Shown piece by piece: positions 1 to 10,885 of a stretch of DNA of 64,000 bases; positions within the stretch are counted from its first letter, which is position 1; the number at the start of each line of letters is the position of its first letter. Under the pieces are notes generated by a model, which worked only from the letters and a program-made list of their open reading frames with translations, did no database searches and had not been told where the DNA came from. The translations under genes and the position numbers were made by a program. The stretch spans positions 858,501 to 922,500 of the forward strand of contig NZ_CP026530.1 of the NCBI RefSeq assembly GCF_004006315.1, written 5' to 3'. This DNA comes from Nautilia sp. PV-1 (GTDB taxonomy: Bacteria; Campylobacterota; Campylobacteria; Campylobacterales; Nautiliaceae).

Positions 1-2
1 AA

Positions 3-263
3 AGAACTGTTGCAGACAAAAAATATTATGTTCAGGTGGCTGCTTTAATGAAATATAAAAAACCTAATAAAAAGTTTTTGGAAATTATTAAAAGAGAAGG
101 ATACAGTTACAGACTGTATAGAACTTATTACATCAAAAACGGCAAAAAAATAGAAGTTACTAAAATTTTAATAGGGCCGTTTGATAAAAATACAGCAAAA
201 AAAGAGCTTAGCAAAATTAAAAACACTATTACACAAAACGCGTTTATTTATAAGGTCAGATAA
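3..263 (+). CDS. SPOR-domain protein, C-terminal part (5' end outside window)
   Basis: The frame is open from the first bases of the window, so only the C-terminus is present. The first visible residues include YYVQVAAL, the typical opening strand of a SPOR domain, which binds denuded glycan strands of peptidoglycan, usually at the division septum. The remaining ~85 residues are Lys-rich and fit one SPOR domain ending in a short beta strand. An internal GTG at 36 would allow a shorter product, but the SPOR motif begins upstream of it, so it is not the start. The stop TAA overlaps the ATG of trpE by one base, suggesting co-transcription. The family call is good; the full architecture (usually a membrane anchor plus linker) cannot be seen. 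Confidence 0.75.
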   Translation, partial: RTVADKKYYVQVAALMKYKKPNKKFLEIIKREGYSYRLYRTYYIKNGKKIEVTKILIGPFDKNTAKKELSKIKNTITQNAFIYKVR

Positions 264-1660
264 TGGTTTATGACAAGTTTTTAGTTGATGAGTTTTCGCC
301 TATAGCCATATATAACCAGGCAAAGCAGCTCTTTCCTAATGAAAGAATGTTCCTTTTAGAAAGCGTTATAAACAATACGGACGGAAATTATACTTTTCTG
401 TTTATCGGAGAAAAAGAAAGAATCAAATATAAAAACGAAACAACTTATTATTATGACGGAAAAGATGAAAAAGAGTTTAACACCGACCCTTTTTCTTTTA
501 TGAAAGACTATTACAAAAAAATTGACTTTGAATACTATAAAAACCTTTCCCGTAAACTTCAAATAGGTTTCGTAGACGGATTTGTCGGCTATATCGGTTA
601 CGATATGGTAAAAGTTTTCGAGCCTGTGCTTAAAAAATCAATGGAAAACCTGAAAGATGAAACAAATATTCCTGATTTTTATATGATAAGACCTAAAATC
701 ATTATCGGTTTTTCCCATAAATCTTCAGAAATGACTATTGTAATCAATGAAGAAAAATATGAAAACTATCTTTATATTATAAAAGATGTTATTAATTCCA
801 CATACAAACATATACCTCTTAAAAAAGCGGAAATAATAGAGGAGCCTAAATTCGTATTTTCAAAAGATCAGTTTTATAAAATGGTCGAAACGGCAAAAGA
901 GCATATAAAAGCAGGTGATATTTTCCAAATCGTGCTTTCGAACAGATTAAAAGTTAAAGCGAAAATAGACAGACTTTCTTTTTACAGAAAACTGAGAAGC
1001 AAAAACCCTTCACCTTATCTGTATTATCTTGATATTGACGATTTTGCAATTGTCGGAAGCTCGCCAGAAGTAATGGTCAGACTTAATGAAGACATGATTC
1101 TTTTAAGACCTATTGCCGGAACAAGGAAAAGAGGCAACACTTTAAAAGAAGACCTGGAAATGGAACAGGATATGATAAACGATCCAAAAGAAGTTGCTGA
1201 ACATATTATGCTTGTGGATCTAGGAAGAAACGATGTGGGGCGTGTAGCCAAAGCCGGAAGCGTTGAAGTGGAAGAGCTGATGAGAGTCGAAAGATATTCT
1301 CACGTAATGCATCTTGTCAGTGACGTTGTCGCCGAACTGGATAAACAATATGACATGTTTGATCTGTTTAAAGCCACATTTACAGCCGGAACCATGACGG
1401 GAGCTCCTAAAATTAAAGCAATGGAATTAATTGCAAAATATGAGGGTTTAAAAAGAGGATATTATGCCGGCAGTATCGGGTATTTCGGATTTGACGGGAA
1501 TATGGATACGGCTATTACCATAAGAACGGCGCTTGTTAAAGACGATGAAGTTATATTCCAGGCAGGTGCAGGTGTTGTAGCCGACAGCAAACCGGAACTT
1601 GAATATAAAGAAGTAAATAATAAACTCGGTGCTCTTGTCGCTACATTAAAAGAGTTATAA
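263..1660 (+). CDS. trpE: anthranilate synthase component I
   Basis: Catalyses chorismate to anthranilate with a glutamine amidotransferase partner (TrpG), the first step of tryptophan synthesis. The 465-aa protein has an N-terminal regulatory domain with LLES at residues 31-34, the motif associated with tryptophan feedback binding, and a C-terminal chorismate-binding domain with GDIFQIVLSNR, SSPE and RPIAGTRKRG. LLES favours TrpE over PabB. No trpG or other trp gene is adjacent; trpB lies about 14.5 kb away, so the pathway genes are scattered here. The start ATG overlaps the preceding stop by one base. Confidence 0.9.
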   Translation: MVYDKFLVDEFSPIAIYNQAKQLFPNERMFLLESVINNTDGNYTFLFIGEKERIKYKNETTYYYDGKDEKEFNTDPFSFMKDYYKKIDFEYYKNLSRKLQIGFVDGFVGYIGYDMVKVFEPVLKKSMENLKDETNIPDFYMIRPKIIIGFSHKSSEMTIVINEEKYENYLYIIKDVINSTYKHIPLKKAEIIEEPKFVFSKDQFYKMVETAKEHIKAGDIFQIVLSNRLKVKAKIDRLSFYRKLRSKNPSPYLYYLDIDDFAIVGSSPEVMVRLNEDMILLRPIAGTRKRGNTLKEDLEMEQDMINDPKEVAEHIMLVDLGRNDVGRVAKAGSVEVEELMRVERYSHVMHLVSDVVAELDKQYDMFDLFKATFTAGTMTGAPKIKAMELIAKYEGLKRGYYAGSIGYFGFDGNMDTAITIRTALVKDDEVIFQAGAGVVADSKPELEYKEVNNKLGALVATLKEL

Positions 1661-1674
1661 CAAAGGGATGAAAA

Positions 1675-3051
1675 ATGGGGGTTGTTAAAAGTTATTTGGG
1701 TTCAAAGGTCTATTACAGGCCTCAGGGATTTTTGGATGCCAACAATGCTTCGCTTATTATCACACCAAACGATATAAAAAGCTTTGAAAGCAGAAAGATA
1801 AAATATGTCAGTATCGATTTTGAAAAAGTGGTAAGCGCCAATATAAACGCAATAAGATTTTTAAACGATATATTTGAAACACTGTATAAAAAAGACATAG
1901 AGTGCTGTTTTTTTAACGCGAATAAAAGTGTTTACAATCTGGCTTTAAAAATAGAAAACAGATTTTTTAATATTTACGAATCGGAAGAAGTTGAAAAACT
2001 GTTTACCAGTGATGATATTATTGATAAAGACATATACCTGTGCTGCATAAACAACGATGAAAATAAAAATCTGATAATTTATCATCTGGTTAAAAAAGGA
2101 TATATGCCGATTTCTGTCAACAGCGAAGAAGACATTAAAAACAAAGACGATGCTATCGTTATAAAAGACAGTATTATTTCAAAATTTTCAAACAGAGTCA
2201 GCGCAATAGTAAAAAACAATATTGTGTATTTTTATTTTGACGGTTTTTTGGACACTTCAATCGCCCAAAAGTTTGATATAGATTATTTCAGAAGAAGTCT
2301 GAGTATAGGTTTCAGGGTTTTTGTGTTTAATATGAATAATGTCAAGGGGCTTAATATTCATGCGGTGAGTTTCTTGTCCAAACTAGGTGTAGAAAGTGCG
2401 GAATACGGTGCGTTGATGGCTATTGTGGGTTTAAATGCGAAAAACGTGCAGCCTAAAATGCTCACTGATCTGGAAGTTGTCGGCTTTTTGTTTTTTGCCG
2501 ATGAAGAAGAACTTATGAAATCCGAAGCTTTGGAAGAAGCAAAGAAAAATATGGACGTTATTTATAAAAAACAGAAAAAAATAACTAAAGAGCTTGTAAA
2601 TCTGCTGCCTTACTTTGTAAATTCAACCATTGATACCGTAGAACTTATGACCGGAATAGAGGCAAAAAAAGAAAAACCTGAACTTACAAAAATGGAACTT
2701 GATCTTTCCAGCAGCAGCTATGTAGCCAGCAGTTTAGGTTTTTACGGTGATATTGACGGAATGGTTGTACTTATTTTCAGTGAAAAACTAACCAAAAGAA
2801 TTTCACAGATACTATTAGGCGAAGAAGCAAAAACAAAAGAAGAACTGCATGATATAGTGGCTGAATTTGCAAATATAATAGTGGGTAATACAAAAACGGA
2901 ATTTGCAAAACATGATGTTGAAATAAATATGACTCTCCCGAAAGTGTTTGACGATCTTGAAGGTCTGAAATCTCTTGTGGCAGATAAAAAAGCCATTGAG
3001 GTTAAATTTTATTTTGACAATGAAGAGTTTTATTTCTATCTTACAAGATAA
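1675..3051 (+). CDS. STAS-like/CheX-like domain protein, putative chemotaxis phosphatase
   Basis: 458 aa. The C-terminal ~155 residues resemble CheX/CheC phosphatases: a stretch around GFYGDIDGMVVLIFSEKL is followed by an Ala-Glu-Phe-Ala-Asn helix and GNTKTEF, equivalent to the conserved E-x2-N helix that attacks phospho-CheY. Residues ~5-115 and ~180-285 look like two STAS-type beta-alpha domains (FLDANNAS and FLDTSIAQ strands, with IDFEKVVSANINAIRFL and FNMNNVKGLNIHAVSFL helices). The expected role is dephosphorylation of CheY-P or a related receiver in the cytoplasm. It sits 14 nt after trpE and 9 nt before aroE. The CheX part is a fairly safe family match; the STAS assignment rests on pattern only. 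Confidence 0.65.
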   Translation: MGVVKSYLGSKVYYRPQGFLDANNASLIITPNDIKSFESRKIKYVSIDFEKVVSANINAIRFLNDIFETLYKKDIECCFFNANKSVYNLALKIENRFFNIYESEEVEKLFTSDDIIDKDIYLCCINNDENKNLIIYHLVKKGYMPISVNSEEDIKNKDDAIVIKDSIISKFSNRVSAIVKNNIVYFYFDGFLDTSIAQKFDIDYFRRSLSIGFRVFVFNMNNVKGLNIHAVSFLSKLGVESAEYGALMAIVGLNAKNVQPKMLTDLEVVGFLFFADEEELMKSEALEEAKKNMDVIYKKQKKITKELVNLLPYFVNSTIDTVELMTGIEAKKEKPELTKMELDLSSSSYVASSLGFYGDIDGMVVLIFSEKLTKRISQILLGEEAKTKEELHDIVAEFANIIVGNTKTEFAKHDVEINMTLPKVFDDLEGLKSLVADKKAIEVKFYFDNEEFYFYLTR

Positions 3052-3060
3052 AGGTTTCAG

Positions 3061-3828
3061 ATGTTTTTAATTTTCGGAAATCCCGTATCTCACTCCAAAT
3101 CTCCTTTAATGCATAATTATTTTTTCAAAAAGTCAGGAATCAATGAGTGTTACGGCAGATACAAACTTGAAAACGGTGAAGAAATTATAAAAAAATTTAA
3201 AGAGCTTAAGATAAAAGGCGCAAACGTAACGGTTCCTCATAAAGAATGGGCATTTAAACTTTGTGACGAAACAAGAGGCATCGCAAAAGAGATAGGAGCC
3301 GTAAATACTCTTGTAGAAGAAAATGGAAAAATTATCGGATATAACACAGACGCACCCGGTTTTTTGGAAGCAATTAAAGAATTCGATTATAAAAAAGTTT
3401 TGTTAATAGGAGCAGGAGGAACGGCAAAGGCTCTCAGTCTTGTATTGCCTCATGCCGACATTTTAAACAGAAGCGAAAGCAGACTTGTTTATTTTAAAGA
3501 AAAAAATAAAACATGCTATACATGGAAAAATATTAGAAATTTTGAATATGATCTTATAATTAACACTACCAGCGCCGGGCTCAGTGATGAAAATTACCCG
3601 GCTCCTGCAGAAATTCTTGAAAATCTTTTTTTAAACGCCAAATATGCGGTAGATGTAATATACGGGAAAGAAACACCTTTTTTAAAACTTGCAAAAAAAT
3701 ATAATCTTAAAACCAAAACAGGGCTTGATATGCTTGTATATCAGGGAGTTTTGGCAATGGAGCTGTTCTTGGAAAAAGAACTTGATAAAAAAGAAGCGGC
3801 CGGGATATATTTTGAAATATTAAGGTAA
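3061..3828 (+). CDS. aroE: shikimate dehydrogenase (NADP+)
   Basis: Reduces 3-dehydroshikimate to shikimate with NADPH. At 255 aa it is normal for AroE. Visible motifs are [13 protein letters not shown] (substrate-binding serines), NVTVPHK with catalytic Lys at residue 61, NTDAPGF carrying the catalytic Asp, and a GAGGTAKA nucleotide-binding loop. The final [14 protein letters not shown] is also typical. The gene ends 9 nt inside the convergent murA. aroA of the same pathway is at 9590. Confidence 0.95.
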   Translation: MFLIFGNPVSHSKSPLMHNYFFKKSGINECYGRYKLENGEEIIKKFKELKIKGANVTVPHKEWAFKLCDETRGIAKEIGAVNTLVEENGKIIGYNTDAPGFLEAIKEFDYKKVLLIGAGGTAKALSLVLPHADILNRSESRLVYFKEKNKTCYTWKNIRNFEYDLIINTTSAGLSDENYPAPAEILENLFLNAKYAVDVIYGKETPFLKLAKKYNLKTKTGLDMLVYQGVLAMELFLEKELDKKEAAGIYFEILR

Positions 3829-5088
3829 AGGCTCGTCTTTTAGTTCTACCTGCGCTCCTAACGCTTTGAATTTTTCAGTCAGTTTTTCATATCCTCTGAA
3901 AAGATGATAAATTCTGTGAACGTTTGTTTCGCCTTTTGCAATAAGACCGGCAAGTACGAGAGCCGAAGATGCTCTTAAATCCGTAGCCATAACATCCGCA
4001 CCGACTAAAGGGGTAGGACCCTGAATAGTAGCCGTTTTACTTTGAATTTTTATATTTGCTCCCAATCTGTTAAGTTCAGGAACATGCATAAACCTGTTTT
4101 CAAACAGTCTCTCTTCTATAATGCTGACTCCCTCAGCCTGTGTCGCAATGGCCATAAACTGAGCCTGCATATCGGTTGGAAATCCCGGGAATTCCGTTGT
4201 CGAAATGTTTGTCGGCAGAATTTTTCGTGCTGGAAAAATAGTAATTTCATTTTCGGTTGCTTCAAGTTTAAATCCCATTTGAGAAAATTTTACCAGGACG
4301 CTTTCTAAATGAGAAGGAATGACGTTTTTAAGGGTGATTTGAGAGTTTGTTATAGCACCTGCGGCAAGGTATGTCCCGGCTTCGATTCTGTCAGGAATGA
4401 TTCTTTCTTCTTTAAAGTTTAAAAGTTCTCCCTCGGTTCCGTGTACGATTATTTCGTTTGTTCCGATTCCTTCGATTTCTACTCCGGCGTTTTGAAGTAT
4501 TTCGCAAAGCTGTATAACTTCAGGCTCTTTTGCAGCGTTTATAACCCTTGTTTTGCCTTTTGCAAGCGCTGCCGCCATTACGATGTTTTCCGTACCTGTT
4601 ACGGTTATTTTGTCGAATATAATGTCGGCGCCTTTTAATTTTCCTGTCGCATGGATGTATCCGCCTTCTATTTTTATTTCCGCACCCATGGCTTCAAGCG
4701 CTTTTAAATGCAGATCAACAGGTCTCGCACCTATTGCGCATCCTCCCGGAAGCGAAACTTTACACTCTCCGAATCTTGAAAGAAGGGGCCCGAGTACAAG
4801 AATTGAAGCCCTCATCGTTTTTACGATCTCATATACGGCGGTTGTGTTGTTTATACCGTCGGTATTGATTTTTAAACTGTTGTTTTCAAATTCATATTCT
4901 GCGCCTAAAAGATTAAAAAGTTTAAGCAGCGTTTTAACGTCCGCAACTTCAGGCACATTCGTTAAAAATACGTCGTTTTTGGCAAGTATGGTTGAAGCGA
5001 TAATAGGAAGGGCGGCGTTTTTGGCACCGCTTATTTCGATGGAACCGCTTAGTTTCGGTGTCTGTTTAATATTCAGATACTTATACAT
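3820..5088 (-). CDS. murA: UDP-N-acetylglucosamine 1-carboxyvinyltransferase
   Basis: Transfers enolpyruvate from PEP to UDP-GlcNAc, the first committed step of peptidoglycan synthesis and the target of fosfomycin. SGAKNAALP near the N-terminus gives the Lys-Asn pair, and the loop [11 protein letters not shown] keeps the catalytic Cys, so the enzyme is predicted fosfomycin-sensitive rather than of the Asp type. The reading frame could start at a TTG at 5094, but the ATG at 5088 ([10 protein letters not shown]) fits the family better. It overlaps the nfo stop by 8 nt, so translation is probably coupled. Confidence 0.95.
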   Translation of the reverse strand: MYKYLNIKQTPKLSGSIEISGAKNAALPIIASTILAKNDVFLTNVPEVADVKTLLKLFNLLGAEYEFENNSLKINTDGINNTTAVYEIVKTMRASILVLGPLLSRFGECKVSLPGGCAIGARPVDLHLKALEAMGAEIKIEGGYIHATGKLKGADIIFDKITVTGTENIVMAAALAKGKTRVINAAKEPEVIQLCEILQNAGVEIEGIGTNEIIVHGTEGELLNFKEERIIPDRIEAGTYLAAGAITNSQITLKNVIPSHLESVLVKFSQMGFKLEATENEITIFPARKILPTNISTTEFPGFPTDMQAQFMAIATQAEGVSIIEERLFENRFMHVPELNRLGANIKIQSKTATIQGPTPLVGADVMATDLRASSALVLAGLIAKGETNVHRIYHLFRGYEKLTEKFKALGAQVELKDEPLP

Positions 5089-5926
5089 CGGCAAAACTTT
5101 TGAGCAGTTTTATCTCTTCAGCCCAGATTTCAGGTTCAATCGTTTCAAGAACCAGTGGAATATTGTCAATTCTCTCATCCTGCATTATAAATTTAAACGC
5201 GTCTATTCCGATTTCGCCTTTGCCGAGTGAATGATGTCTGTCCACGCGGCTTGCGAATTTGGCTTTTGAATCGTTAATATGCATACCTTTAAGATATTTA
5301 AACCCTATAATTTCATCAAATTCTTTCATTGTTTTATCATATGCCTCTTTTGTTCTTATGTCATACCCTGCTGCAAAAATATGAGCCGTATCAATACATA
5401 CGCCGATTCTGCTTTTATCTTCGACTTTGTCTATTATGTAAGCAAGATGTTCAAATTTATATCCCAGATTGCTTCCCTGACCCGCAGTCGTTTCCAATAC
5501 AAGCACGGCATATTCTGTATCTTTAATGGCTCTGTTGATATTTTCGCTTATTAAATCCAGGCATTCTTCTTCGGTTATTTTTTTAAGATGGCTTCCGGGA
5601 TGAAAGTTTAAATATTTTAAACCTAACTGTTCAACTCTTCTTATTTCATCTACAAACGCATTGTATGATTTTTCTCTTTTTTCCTCTTCCGGATGACCGA
5701 GATTTATTAGATAACTGTCGTGAGGCAGTATTCCCTCGGCGCTGAAACCGTGTTCGTCAATCAATTCTTTGAATTTGTTTATAGATTTTTCGCTTAAAGG
5801 TTTGGCAACCCACTGTCTCTGGTTTTTTGTAAATAAAGCAAATCCGTCAGCTCCGATTTCCACGGCGTTTTTTACGGCATTTTCAACTCCGCCGCCTGCA
5901 CTTACATGTGCTCCAACATATTTCAT
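5081..5926 (-). CDS. nfo: endonuclease IV (AP endonuclease)
   Basis: A Zn-dependent TIM-barrel nuclease that cleaves 5' to abasic sites in base excision repair. The 281-aa protein shows the family metal-site motifs in order: HVSAGGG at the N-terminus, [46 protein letters not shown] and LVLETIEPE. The length is as expected for Nfo. It is upstream of, and overlaps, murA on the same strand. The 44 nt before the HIT gene may contain its own start signals, but no clear -10 box was picked out. Confidence 0.95.
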   Translation of the reverse strand: MKYVGAHVSAGGGVENAVKNAVEIGADGFALFTKNQRQWVAKPLSEKSINKFKELIDEHGFSAEGILPHDSYLINLGHPEEEKREKSYNAFVDEIRRVEQLGLKYLNFHPGSHLKKITEEECLDLISENINRAIKDTEYAVLVLETTAGQGSNLGYKFEHLAYIIDKVEDKSRIGVCIDTAHIFAAGYDIRTKEAYDKTMKEFDEIIGFKYLKGMHINDSKAKFASRVDRHHSLGKGEIGIDAFKFIMQDERIDNIPLVLETIEPEIWAEEIKLLKSFADV

Positions 5927-5970
5927 TCAGACCCTTTTTATCGGAATTTTATCAAATAAAAAGAAAAAAG

Positions 5971-6306
5971 CTAGGCTAATTTAGGCCAAAGCAGTTTTCC
6001 GTTTGGATTGGCAACCATATGAATATGAAGATGAAATACTTCCTGTCCGGCGTTTTTACCGTTGTTGGTAATCAGTCTGTAATCAGTAATGTTAAGCTCT
6101 TTCGCAACGTCTTTTATAAATCCTGCAAGTTCAGGCATCAGTTCCGCAGGTGTTTCATCAAATTTGGCAAAATGTTCTTTCGGAATAATCAGCACATGCA
6201 CCGGTGCGATAGGGTTAATATCATGAAAAGCGATAAATTTGTTGTTTTCTAAAACTTTATTTGCAGGTATTTCTCCGTTTACAATCTTACAAAATATACA
6301 ATCCAT
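5971..6306 (-). CDS. HIT family purine nucleoside phosphoramidase (HinT-like)
   Basis: 111 aa with the histidine triad HLHIH at residues 92-96, preceded by NNGKNAGQEVF as in HinT/PKCI proteins. The N-terminal CIFCKIVNGEIPA and HVLIIPKEHF strands are also typical. Family members hydrolyse aminoacyl- or lipoyl-AMP and AMP phosphoramidates. A strong ribosome site (CAGGAGG) lies 6 nt upstream of the ATG and a minus-strand TATAAT lies at 6338-6333. It diverges from the pheS operon; C. jejuni has the same pairing (Cj0898 beside pheS, from memory). Confidence 0.9.
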   Translation of the reverse strand: MDCIFCKIVNGEIPANKVLENNKFIAFHDINPIAPVHVLIIPKEHFAKFDETPAELMPELAGFIKDVAKELNITDYRLITNNGKNAGQEVFHLHIHMVANPNGKLLWPKLA

Positions 6307-6332
6307 TGAAAGCCTCCTGTTTTTTTGGTAGT

Positions 6333-6338
6333 ATTATA
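6333..6338 (-). promoter_or_regulatory. -10 box of the HIT gene
   Basis: On the minus strand the sequence reads TATAAT, 26 nt upstream of the HIT start codon. No -35 consensus is visible, as is common for sigma70 promoters of this phylum. The same bases read on the plus strand (TATTAT, 6332-6337) could serve pheS. Confidence 0.5.
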
Positions 6339-6363
6339 CCTAAAAAATAAAAGGACGATTTTG

Positions 6364-7347
6364 GTGGATTTATCAGAAATTAGCAAAGTTTTAAACCTTG
6401 AAGAACTTGAAAAAATAAGAATAAAACTTCTTGGTAAAAACGGTGTTATTACACAAAAGTTCAAAGAACTTAAAAATGTTGCGCCTGAGAAGAAAAAAGA
6501 AGTGGCAAAAGAGCTTAACGAATTAAAAGAAAAAGCTCTGAATATGATTGCCGAAAAGAAAAAAGAGCTTGAAGAAAAACTGCTTGAAGAAAAACTTAAA
6601 AAAGAAAAAATTGATGTTACGAGCTTCGTGCCTAAAACAACGGGAGCGGTTCATCCTATTACTGAAACAATGAATAAAATTATAGACTTTTTTACAAAAC
6701 TTAATTTCAGCGTCGAAACAGGTCCTTTGGTTGAAGACGATTTTCATAACTTCGAAGCGTTAAACCTTCCTAAATATCATCCGGCAAGAGATATGCAGGA
6801 TACGTTTTATTTTAAAGACGGAAGTCTTTTAAGAACACATACTTCGCCTGTTCAGATAAGAACAATGCTTAAACAAAAACCTCCTATCCGTATGATAAGT
6901 CCCGGAGCTGTATTCAGAAGAGATTATGACTTAACTCATACTCCTATGTTTCATCAGGTGGAAGGGCTTGTAGTCGATGAAGCCGGGAAAGTCAGCTTTG
7001 CTAATCTGAAATTTATACTGGAAAGTTTTCTTATACATATGTTCGGGGATGTTAAGGTTAGATTCAGACCGAGCTTTTTCCCGTTTACGGAGCCAAGCGC
7101 AGAAGTTGATATCAGCTGTATATTCTGCGAAGGAAAAGGATGCAGAGTGTGTTCACATACCGGATGGCTTGAAGTTCTCGGCTGCGGTGTTGTAGACCCT
7201 AACGTATTTAAAGCCGTGGGATATGAAAATGTAAGCGGTTACGCTTTCGGCCTTGGAGTCGAAAGATTTGCAATGCTTTTACACAGAATTAACGATCTTA
7301 GAAGCATGTATGAAGGAGATATTAGATTAATGGAGCAGTTTAAATGA
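6364..7347 (+). CDS. pheS: phenylalanine--tRNA ligase alpha subunit
   Basis: The catalytic alpha subunit of the alpha2-beta2 class II synthetase. An N-terminal coiled-coil arm (residues ~1-80, very Lys/Glu rich) binds tRNA. The catalytic domain carries [12 protein letters not shown] (motif 2 region), a [19 protein letters not shown] stretch and [12 protein letters not shown]-like motif 3 (here [12 protein letters not shown]). The start is non-ATG: AGGA at 6352-6355 is followed by TTG at 6361 and GTG at 6364; I chose GTG because of its 8-nt spacing, giving 327 aa. The longer frame back to 6325 has no ribosome site. It overlaps pheT by 4 nt. Confidence 0.9.
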   Translation: MDLSEISKVLNLEELEKIRIKLLGKNGVITQKFKELKNVAPEKKKEVAKELNELKEKALNMIAEKKKELEEKLLEEKLKKEKIDVTSFVPKTTGAVHPITETMNKIIDFFTKLNFSVETGPLVEDDFHNFEALNLPKYHPARDMQDTFYFKDGSLLRTHTSPVQIRTMLKQKPPIRMISPGAVFRRDYDLTHTPMFHQVEGLVVDEAGKVSFANLKFILESFLIHMFGDVKVRFRPSFFPFTEPSAEVDISCIFCEGKGCRVCSHTGWLEVLGCGVVDPNVFKAVGYENVSGYAFGLGVERFAMLLHRINDLRSMYEGDIRLMEQFK

Positions 7348-9593
7348 TAGTAACAAGAAGATGGTTAGAGGAATTTATCAATTTAGAAAATATTTCTACA
7401 CAGGAAATAATCGACACACTTAACAGAATAGGTCAGGAAGTAGAGGGTTATACGAAATATGAAGTTCCTCAAAACGTGGTTATAGGCAAGGTAATTGAGT
7501 GTGAAAAACACCCGAATGCAGACAAACTGAATGTTTGTAAAGTTGACGTAGGCGATGAAGTCCTTCAAATAGTCTGCGGTGCGAGTAATGTTGTAAATGC
7601 TGAATATGTTGTTGTTTCAAAAGTCGGAGCAGTGCTTCCGGGTAATTTTAAAATTAAAAAAGCAAAATTAAGAGGCGTAGAAAGCAACGGTATGATCTGC
7701 GCAGCAAGGGAAATAGGGCTTCCTGATTTTCATGAAGGCATTATAATCATGGACGACTCTTTAGGAGAGCTAAAGATCGGAGAATACGCCGGCAAATATT
7801 TAAATGACGAAGTAATCGAGCTAGGCGTTACTGCCAACAGAGGAGACAGCTTCAGTATTTACGGTATTGCGAGGGAGCTGAGTGCTGGACTGAATATAGA
7901 CCTGCTTCAGCAGGAGTATAAATTTGAAGAGCTTCAAGAAGGTATAGGCAGATTAGTCAACGTAACTAAGAGTGAAGTCAAACACTCATCCCATCTTTTA
8001 AAAGCGATAAACGGACAGCTTAAATCTAATCTTAAAATCGATTTAAGACTTGCTCTTTGCGAAGTGGAAGCCAAAAACCACAGTGACAAACTTGTAAAAT
8101 ACGCAATGCACGCCACGGGAGTGCTGCTTGTACTAAGCAACACAGGAGAAGTCTCTTTTGAAAGCGAAAAAGGCATAGACATATTCAATACTAAAAACGG
8201 AAAATACATTGTAGGCGTAAAAAACGAAATAGAACTTGATGAAAATAACGATTATGTAATAAACGCAAATTATATCGATCCTGATTATGTAAGCGAAATA
8301 GTGTTTTTAAACGGTCTTAAAACGGACGAATATTTCTTTAGAGCAAGCCGCGGAAGCGAGCCTGATTTGGAATTCGGGCTAAATTATTTCATAAAAGAAA
8401 CAAATCTGCCGGTTTATTCAGGAAATATCGATTTAATCAACGAAATTCAGCCTAAATACATCAATCTTAACATAGAGGAAATAAGAAGTATTATCGGTGC
8501 CGATATAGATGAAAAGGCCGTTGTGGAAATTCTTAAAAAACTTAAATTTGACGTGGAAGTCTTAAACGAAGAAAATATGAAAATAAAAGTTCCTGTTTTC
8601 AGAAGCGATATTAAAAACATTCAGGATGTTGCTGAAGAAATATTAAGAATATACGGTATTGACGAAATAAAATCCAAACCTCTTAAATTTGAGGAAACTA
8701 ACAGAATAAACGAAATTATCGAATTTCATGATTTTCTAAACAATATTAAACAAAAAGCCGTCTCTCAAGGCTTTTACGAAACACTGCATTTTGTATTTGA
8801 CGATAAAGAAAGACTGCAAAAATACGGCTTTAACGTTGTTGACGAGCATTTAGATTTAATAAATCCGATAGTTAAAGAGCTTGATACGCTTAGAAGTACG
8901 CTTTTACTGCAGCTGTTTGAAGACATATCAAGAAACAGATCAAACGGATATAAAAGAATATATCTGTTTACTGCCGGAAGCGTATACAATAAAAAAAGAG
9001 AAGAAAAACAGAAAATCGCTTTTGTAATAAGCGGTCAAGAAGATTACGAAAATCCGCTAAACCACGGTAAGCCTAAAAACGTAGATTTTAAAACGATGGT
9101 AGACAAACTTGCGCAGGTTATCGGAGAATTCGAACTTGTAGAAAACGATCCGCACCCTGTTGCTCATCCGTACCAAAACGCAAAAATCATTCAAAACGGT
9201 ATATCAATAGGAACTGTTGCAAAACTTCATCCGAAAGTTGCAAAAGATTTTGATATTGAAGATACTTATTTTGCCGAAATAGATCTTATGAAACTCAGCA
9301 GCGAAATGAAACTGGCAAAAGACATCAATAAATTTCCTAAAGTTACGAGGGATTTAAGTCTTGTTGTAGATAAAAACCTTACATATAAAGAAGTGTATAA
9401 AATAATAGATGCTTTAAACATTAAAGAACTGAAAGAATTTTATCCTATAGATATTTACGATCTGGGTGAAAACAACTCACTTACCATCAGATTTATTATT
9501 CAGGGTGAAAAAACATTAACAGATGATGAAATTAATGCTATAATTGAAAAAATCTTAACAGCACTGGAAAATAAAGGAATTAAGCTTAGATGA
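7344..9593 (+). CDS. pheT: phenylalanine--tRNA ligase beta subunit
   Basis: 749 aa, slightly shorter than the ~770-800 aa usual for PheT. Domains in order: an N-terminal tRNA-binding EMAP-like domain (~40-150, with [20 protein letters not shown]), a B3/B4 editing region (~200-400), B5 (~410-480), a catalytic-like core with [21 protein letters not shown], and a C-terminal ferredoxin-like anticodon-binding domain starting near [14 protein letters not shown]. It overlaps pheS and aroA by 4 nt each, so the three genes are translationally coupled. Confidence 0.95.
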   Translation: MIVTRRWLEEFINLENISTQEIIDTLNRIGQEVEGYTKYEVPQNVVIGKVIECEKHPNADKLNVCKVDVGDEVLQIVCGASNVVNAEYVVVSKVGAVLPGNFKIKKAKLRGVESNGMICAAREIGLPDFHEGIIIMDDSLGELKIGEYAGKYLNDEVIELGVTANRGDSFSIYGIARELSAGLNIDLLQQEYKFEELQEGIGRLVNVTKSEVKHSSHLLKAINGQLKSNLKIDLRLALCEVEAKNHSDKLVKYAMHATGVLLVLSNTGEVSFESEKGIDIFNTKNGKYIVGVKNEIELDENNDYVINANYIDPDYVSEIVFLNGLKTDEYFFRASRGSEPDLEFGLNYFIKETNLPVYSGNIDLINEIQPKYINLNIEEIRSIIGADIDEKAVVEILKKLKFDVEVLNEENMKIKVPVFRSDIKNIQDVAEEILRIYGIDEIKSKPLKFEETNRINEIIEFHDFLNNIKQKAVSQGFYETLHFVFDDKERLQKYGFNVVDEHLDLINPIVKELDTLRSTLLLQLFEDISRNRSNGYKRIYLFTAGSVYNKKREEKQKIAFVISGQEDYENPLNHGKPKNVDFKTMVDKLAQVIGEFELVENDPHPVAHPYQNAKIIQNGISIGTVAKLHPKVAKDFDIEDTYFAEIDLMKLSSEMKLAKDINKFPKVTRDLSLVVDKNLTYKEVYKIIDALNIKELKEFYPIDIYDLGENNSLTIRFIIQGEKTLTDDEINAIIEKILTALENKGIKLR

Positions 9594-10885
9594 TATTAGA
9601 AGTAGTTGGTGGAAGAAAGTTTGAAGAAGAGTTTACGGTTGACGCTGACAAATCTATTTCGCACAGATGTGCGATTTTCTCTCTTTTAACTGAAAAAGAA
9701 AATGTTATTCAAAACTATCTAAGGGCTGAAGACACCCTAAATTCTTTAGAAATAGCCAAATCATTGGGAGCCGAAGTTACTGATAACGGAGATGTTATAA
9801 CTATTAAAGCTCCTGAGAGACTCCAAGAAGCCGAAGATGTATTATACTGCGGAAATTCAGGCACCACAATCAGAATATATATGGGGCTTTTAGCCGGAAT
9901 AGACGGGTTTTTTGTTCTTACGGGGGATCAGTATTTAAGAAAACGCCCTATGAAAAGGGTTGCCGAACCTTTAAGAAGCATAGGAGCAAAAATAGACGGA
10001 AGAAAAAACGGGGACCTGGCTCCGTTAGCCGTCAGAGGCGGCAAGCTTAAATCATTTAACTATAAAAGCAAAATAGCTTCAGCACAGGTTAAATCCGCAA
10101 TGATTTTAGCCGCTCTTAACGCAGATAAGCCGTCATATTACGAAGAGCCTATACTTAGCCGCGATCATACGGAAAGAATGCTCAAAGGCATGGGTGCTGA
10201 ATTAAACTCTACAATTGAAAACGGAAAATGTAAAATTATAATAAATCCTTTACAAAAAAAATTAAACCCTTTAACCATTACTGTCCCAAACGATCCGAGC
10301 AGTGCGTTTTTCTTCGCAGTTGCTGCCGCTATTACCGATTCAACGGCTGTCATTAAAAACGTAACACTAAATCCTACAAGAATAGAAAGCTATAAAGCTC
10401 TGGAAAAAATGGGCGCAGATATCGAGTATGTTTTAAAAGAAGACAAATACGAGCCTATCGGCGATATAATCGTAAAAGGCGCTAAACTCAAAGCTATAGA
10501 AATCAGTGAAAACATTCCATGGCTCATAGACGAGCTTCCGGCTCTTGCTATGGCGATGGCCGTTGCCGAAGGAACAAGCACGGTAAAAAATGCAAAAGAG
10601 CTTAGAGTAAAAGAATCAGACAGAATTTCAACAGTTATAAACGGGCTTAAAGCTTGCGAAATCGAAGCTGAAGAGTTTGAAGACGGTTATAAAATCACCG
10701 GAGGGATTCCGAAAAAAGCACAAATAGACTCTCACGGGGACCATAGAATAGCAATGAGTTTTGCCGTATTAGGACTGCTTTGCGGTATGAAAATAGATAA
10801 AGCCGAAAGTATAAACACATCCTTTCCGAATTTTTTCAAACTTTTTGCCAAAATAGCTGATTATAAGGTTGATGATGATAATTGA
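9590..10885 (+). CDS. aroA: 3-phosphoshikimate 1-carboxyvinyltransferase (EPSP synthase)
   Basis: Makes 5-enolpyruvylshikimate-3-phosphate from PEP and shikimate-3-phosphate. The 431-aa protein has [14 protein letters not shown] (S3P-binding Lys-Ser), [17 protein letters not shown] (the class motif of the PEP site), [10 protein letters not shown] and [10 protein letters not shown], with [13 protein letters not shown] near the C-terminus. The GNSGTT variant (Ser where class I has Ala) resembles the class II type, known to be less glyphosate-sensitive; sensitivity here is inference. It overlaps pheT by 4 nt and ispH by 11 nt. Confidence 0.95.
   Translation: MILEVVGGRKFEEEFTVDADKSISHRCAIFSLLTEKENVIQNYLRAEDTLNSLEIAKSLGAEVTDNGDVITIKAPERLQEAEDVLYCGNSGTTIRIYMGLLAGIDGFFVLTGDQYLRKRPMKRVAEPLRSIGAKIDGRKNGDLAPLAVRGGKLKSFNYKSKIASAQVKSAMILAALNADKPSYYEEPILSRDHTERMLKGMGAELNSTIENGKCKIIINPLQKKLNPLTITVPNDPSSAFFFAVAAAITDSTAVIKNVTLNPTRIESYKALEKMGADIEYVLKEDKYEPIGDIIVKGAKLKAIEISENIPWLIDELPALAMAMAVAEGTSTVKNAKELRVKESDRISTVINGLKACEIEAEEFEDGYKITGGIPKKAQIDSHGDHRIAMSFAVLGLLCGMKIDKAESINTSFPNFFKLFAKIADYKVDDDN

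Noticed and set aside
4553-5230. 225-codon plus-strand ORF opposite murA and nfo
   Set aside because: Both minus-strand genes are clear family members; the plus frame has no recognisable domain and no good ribosome site.
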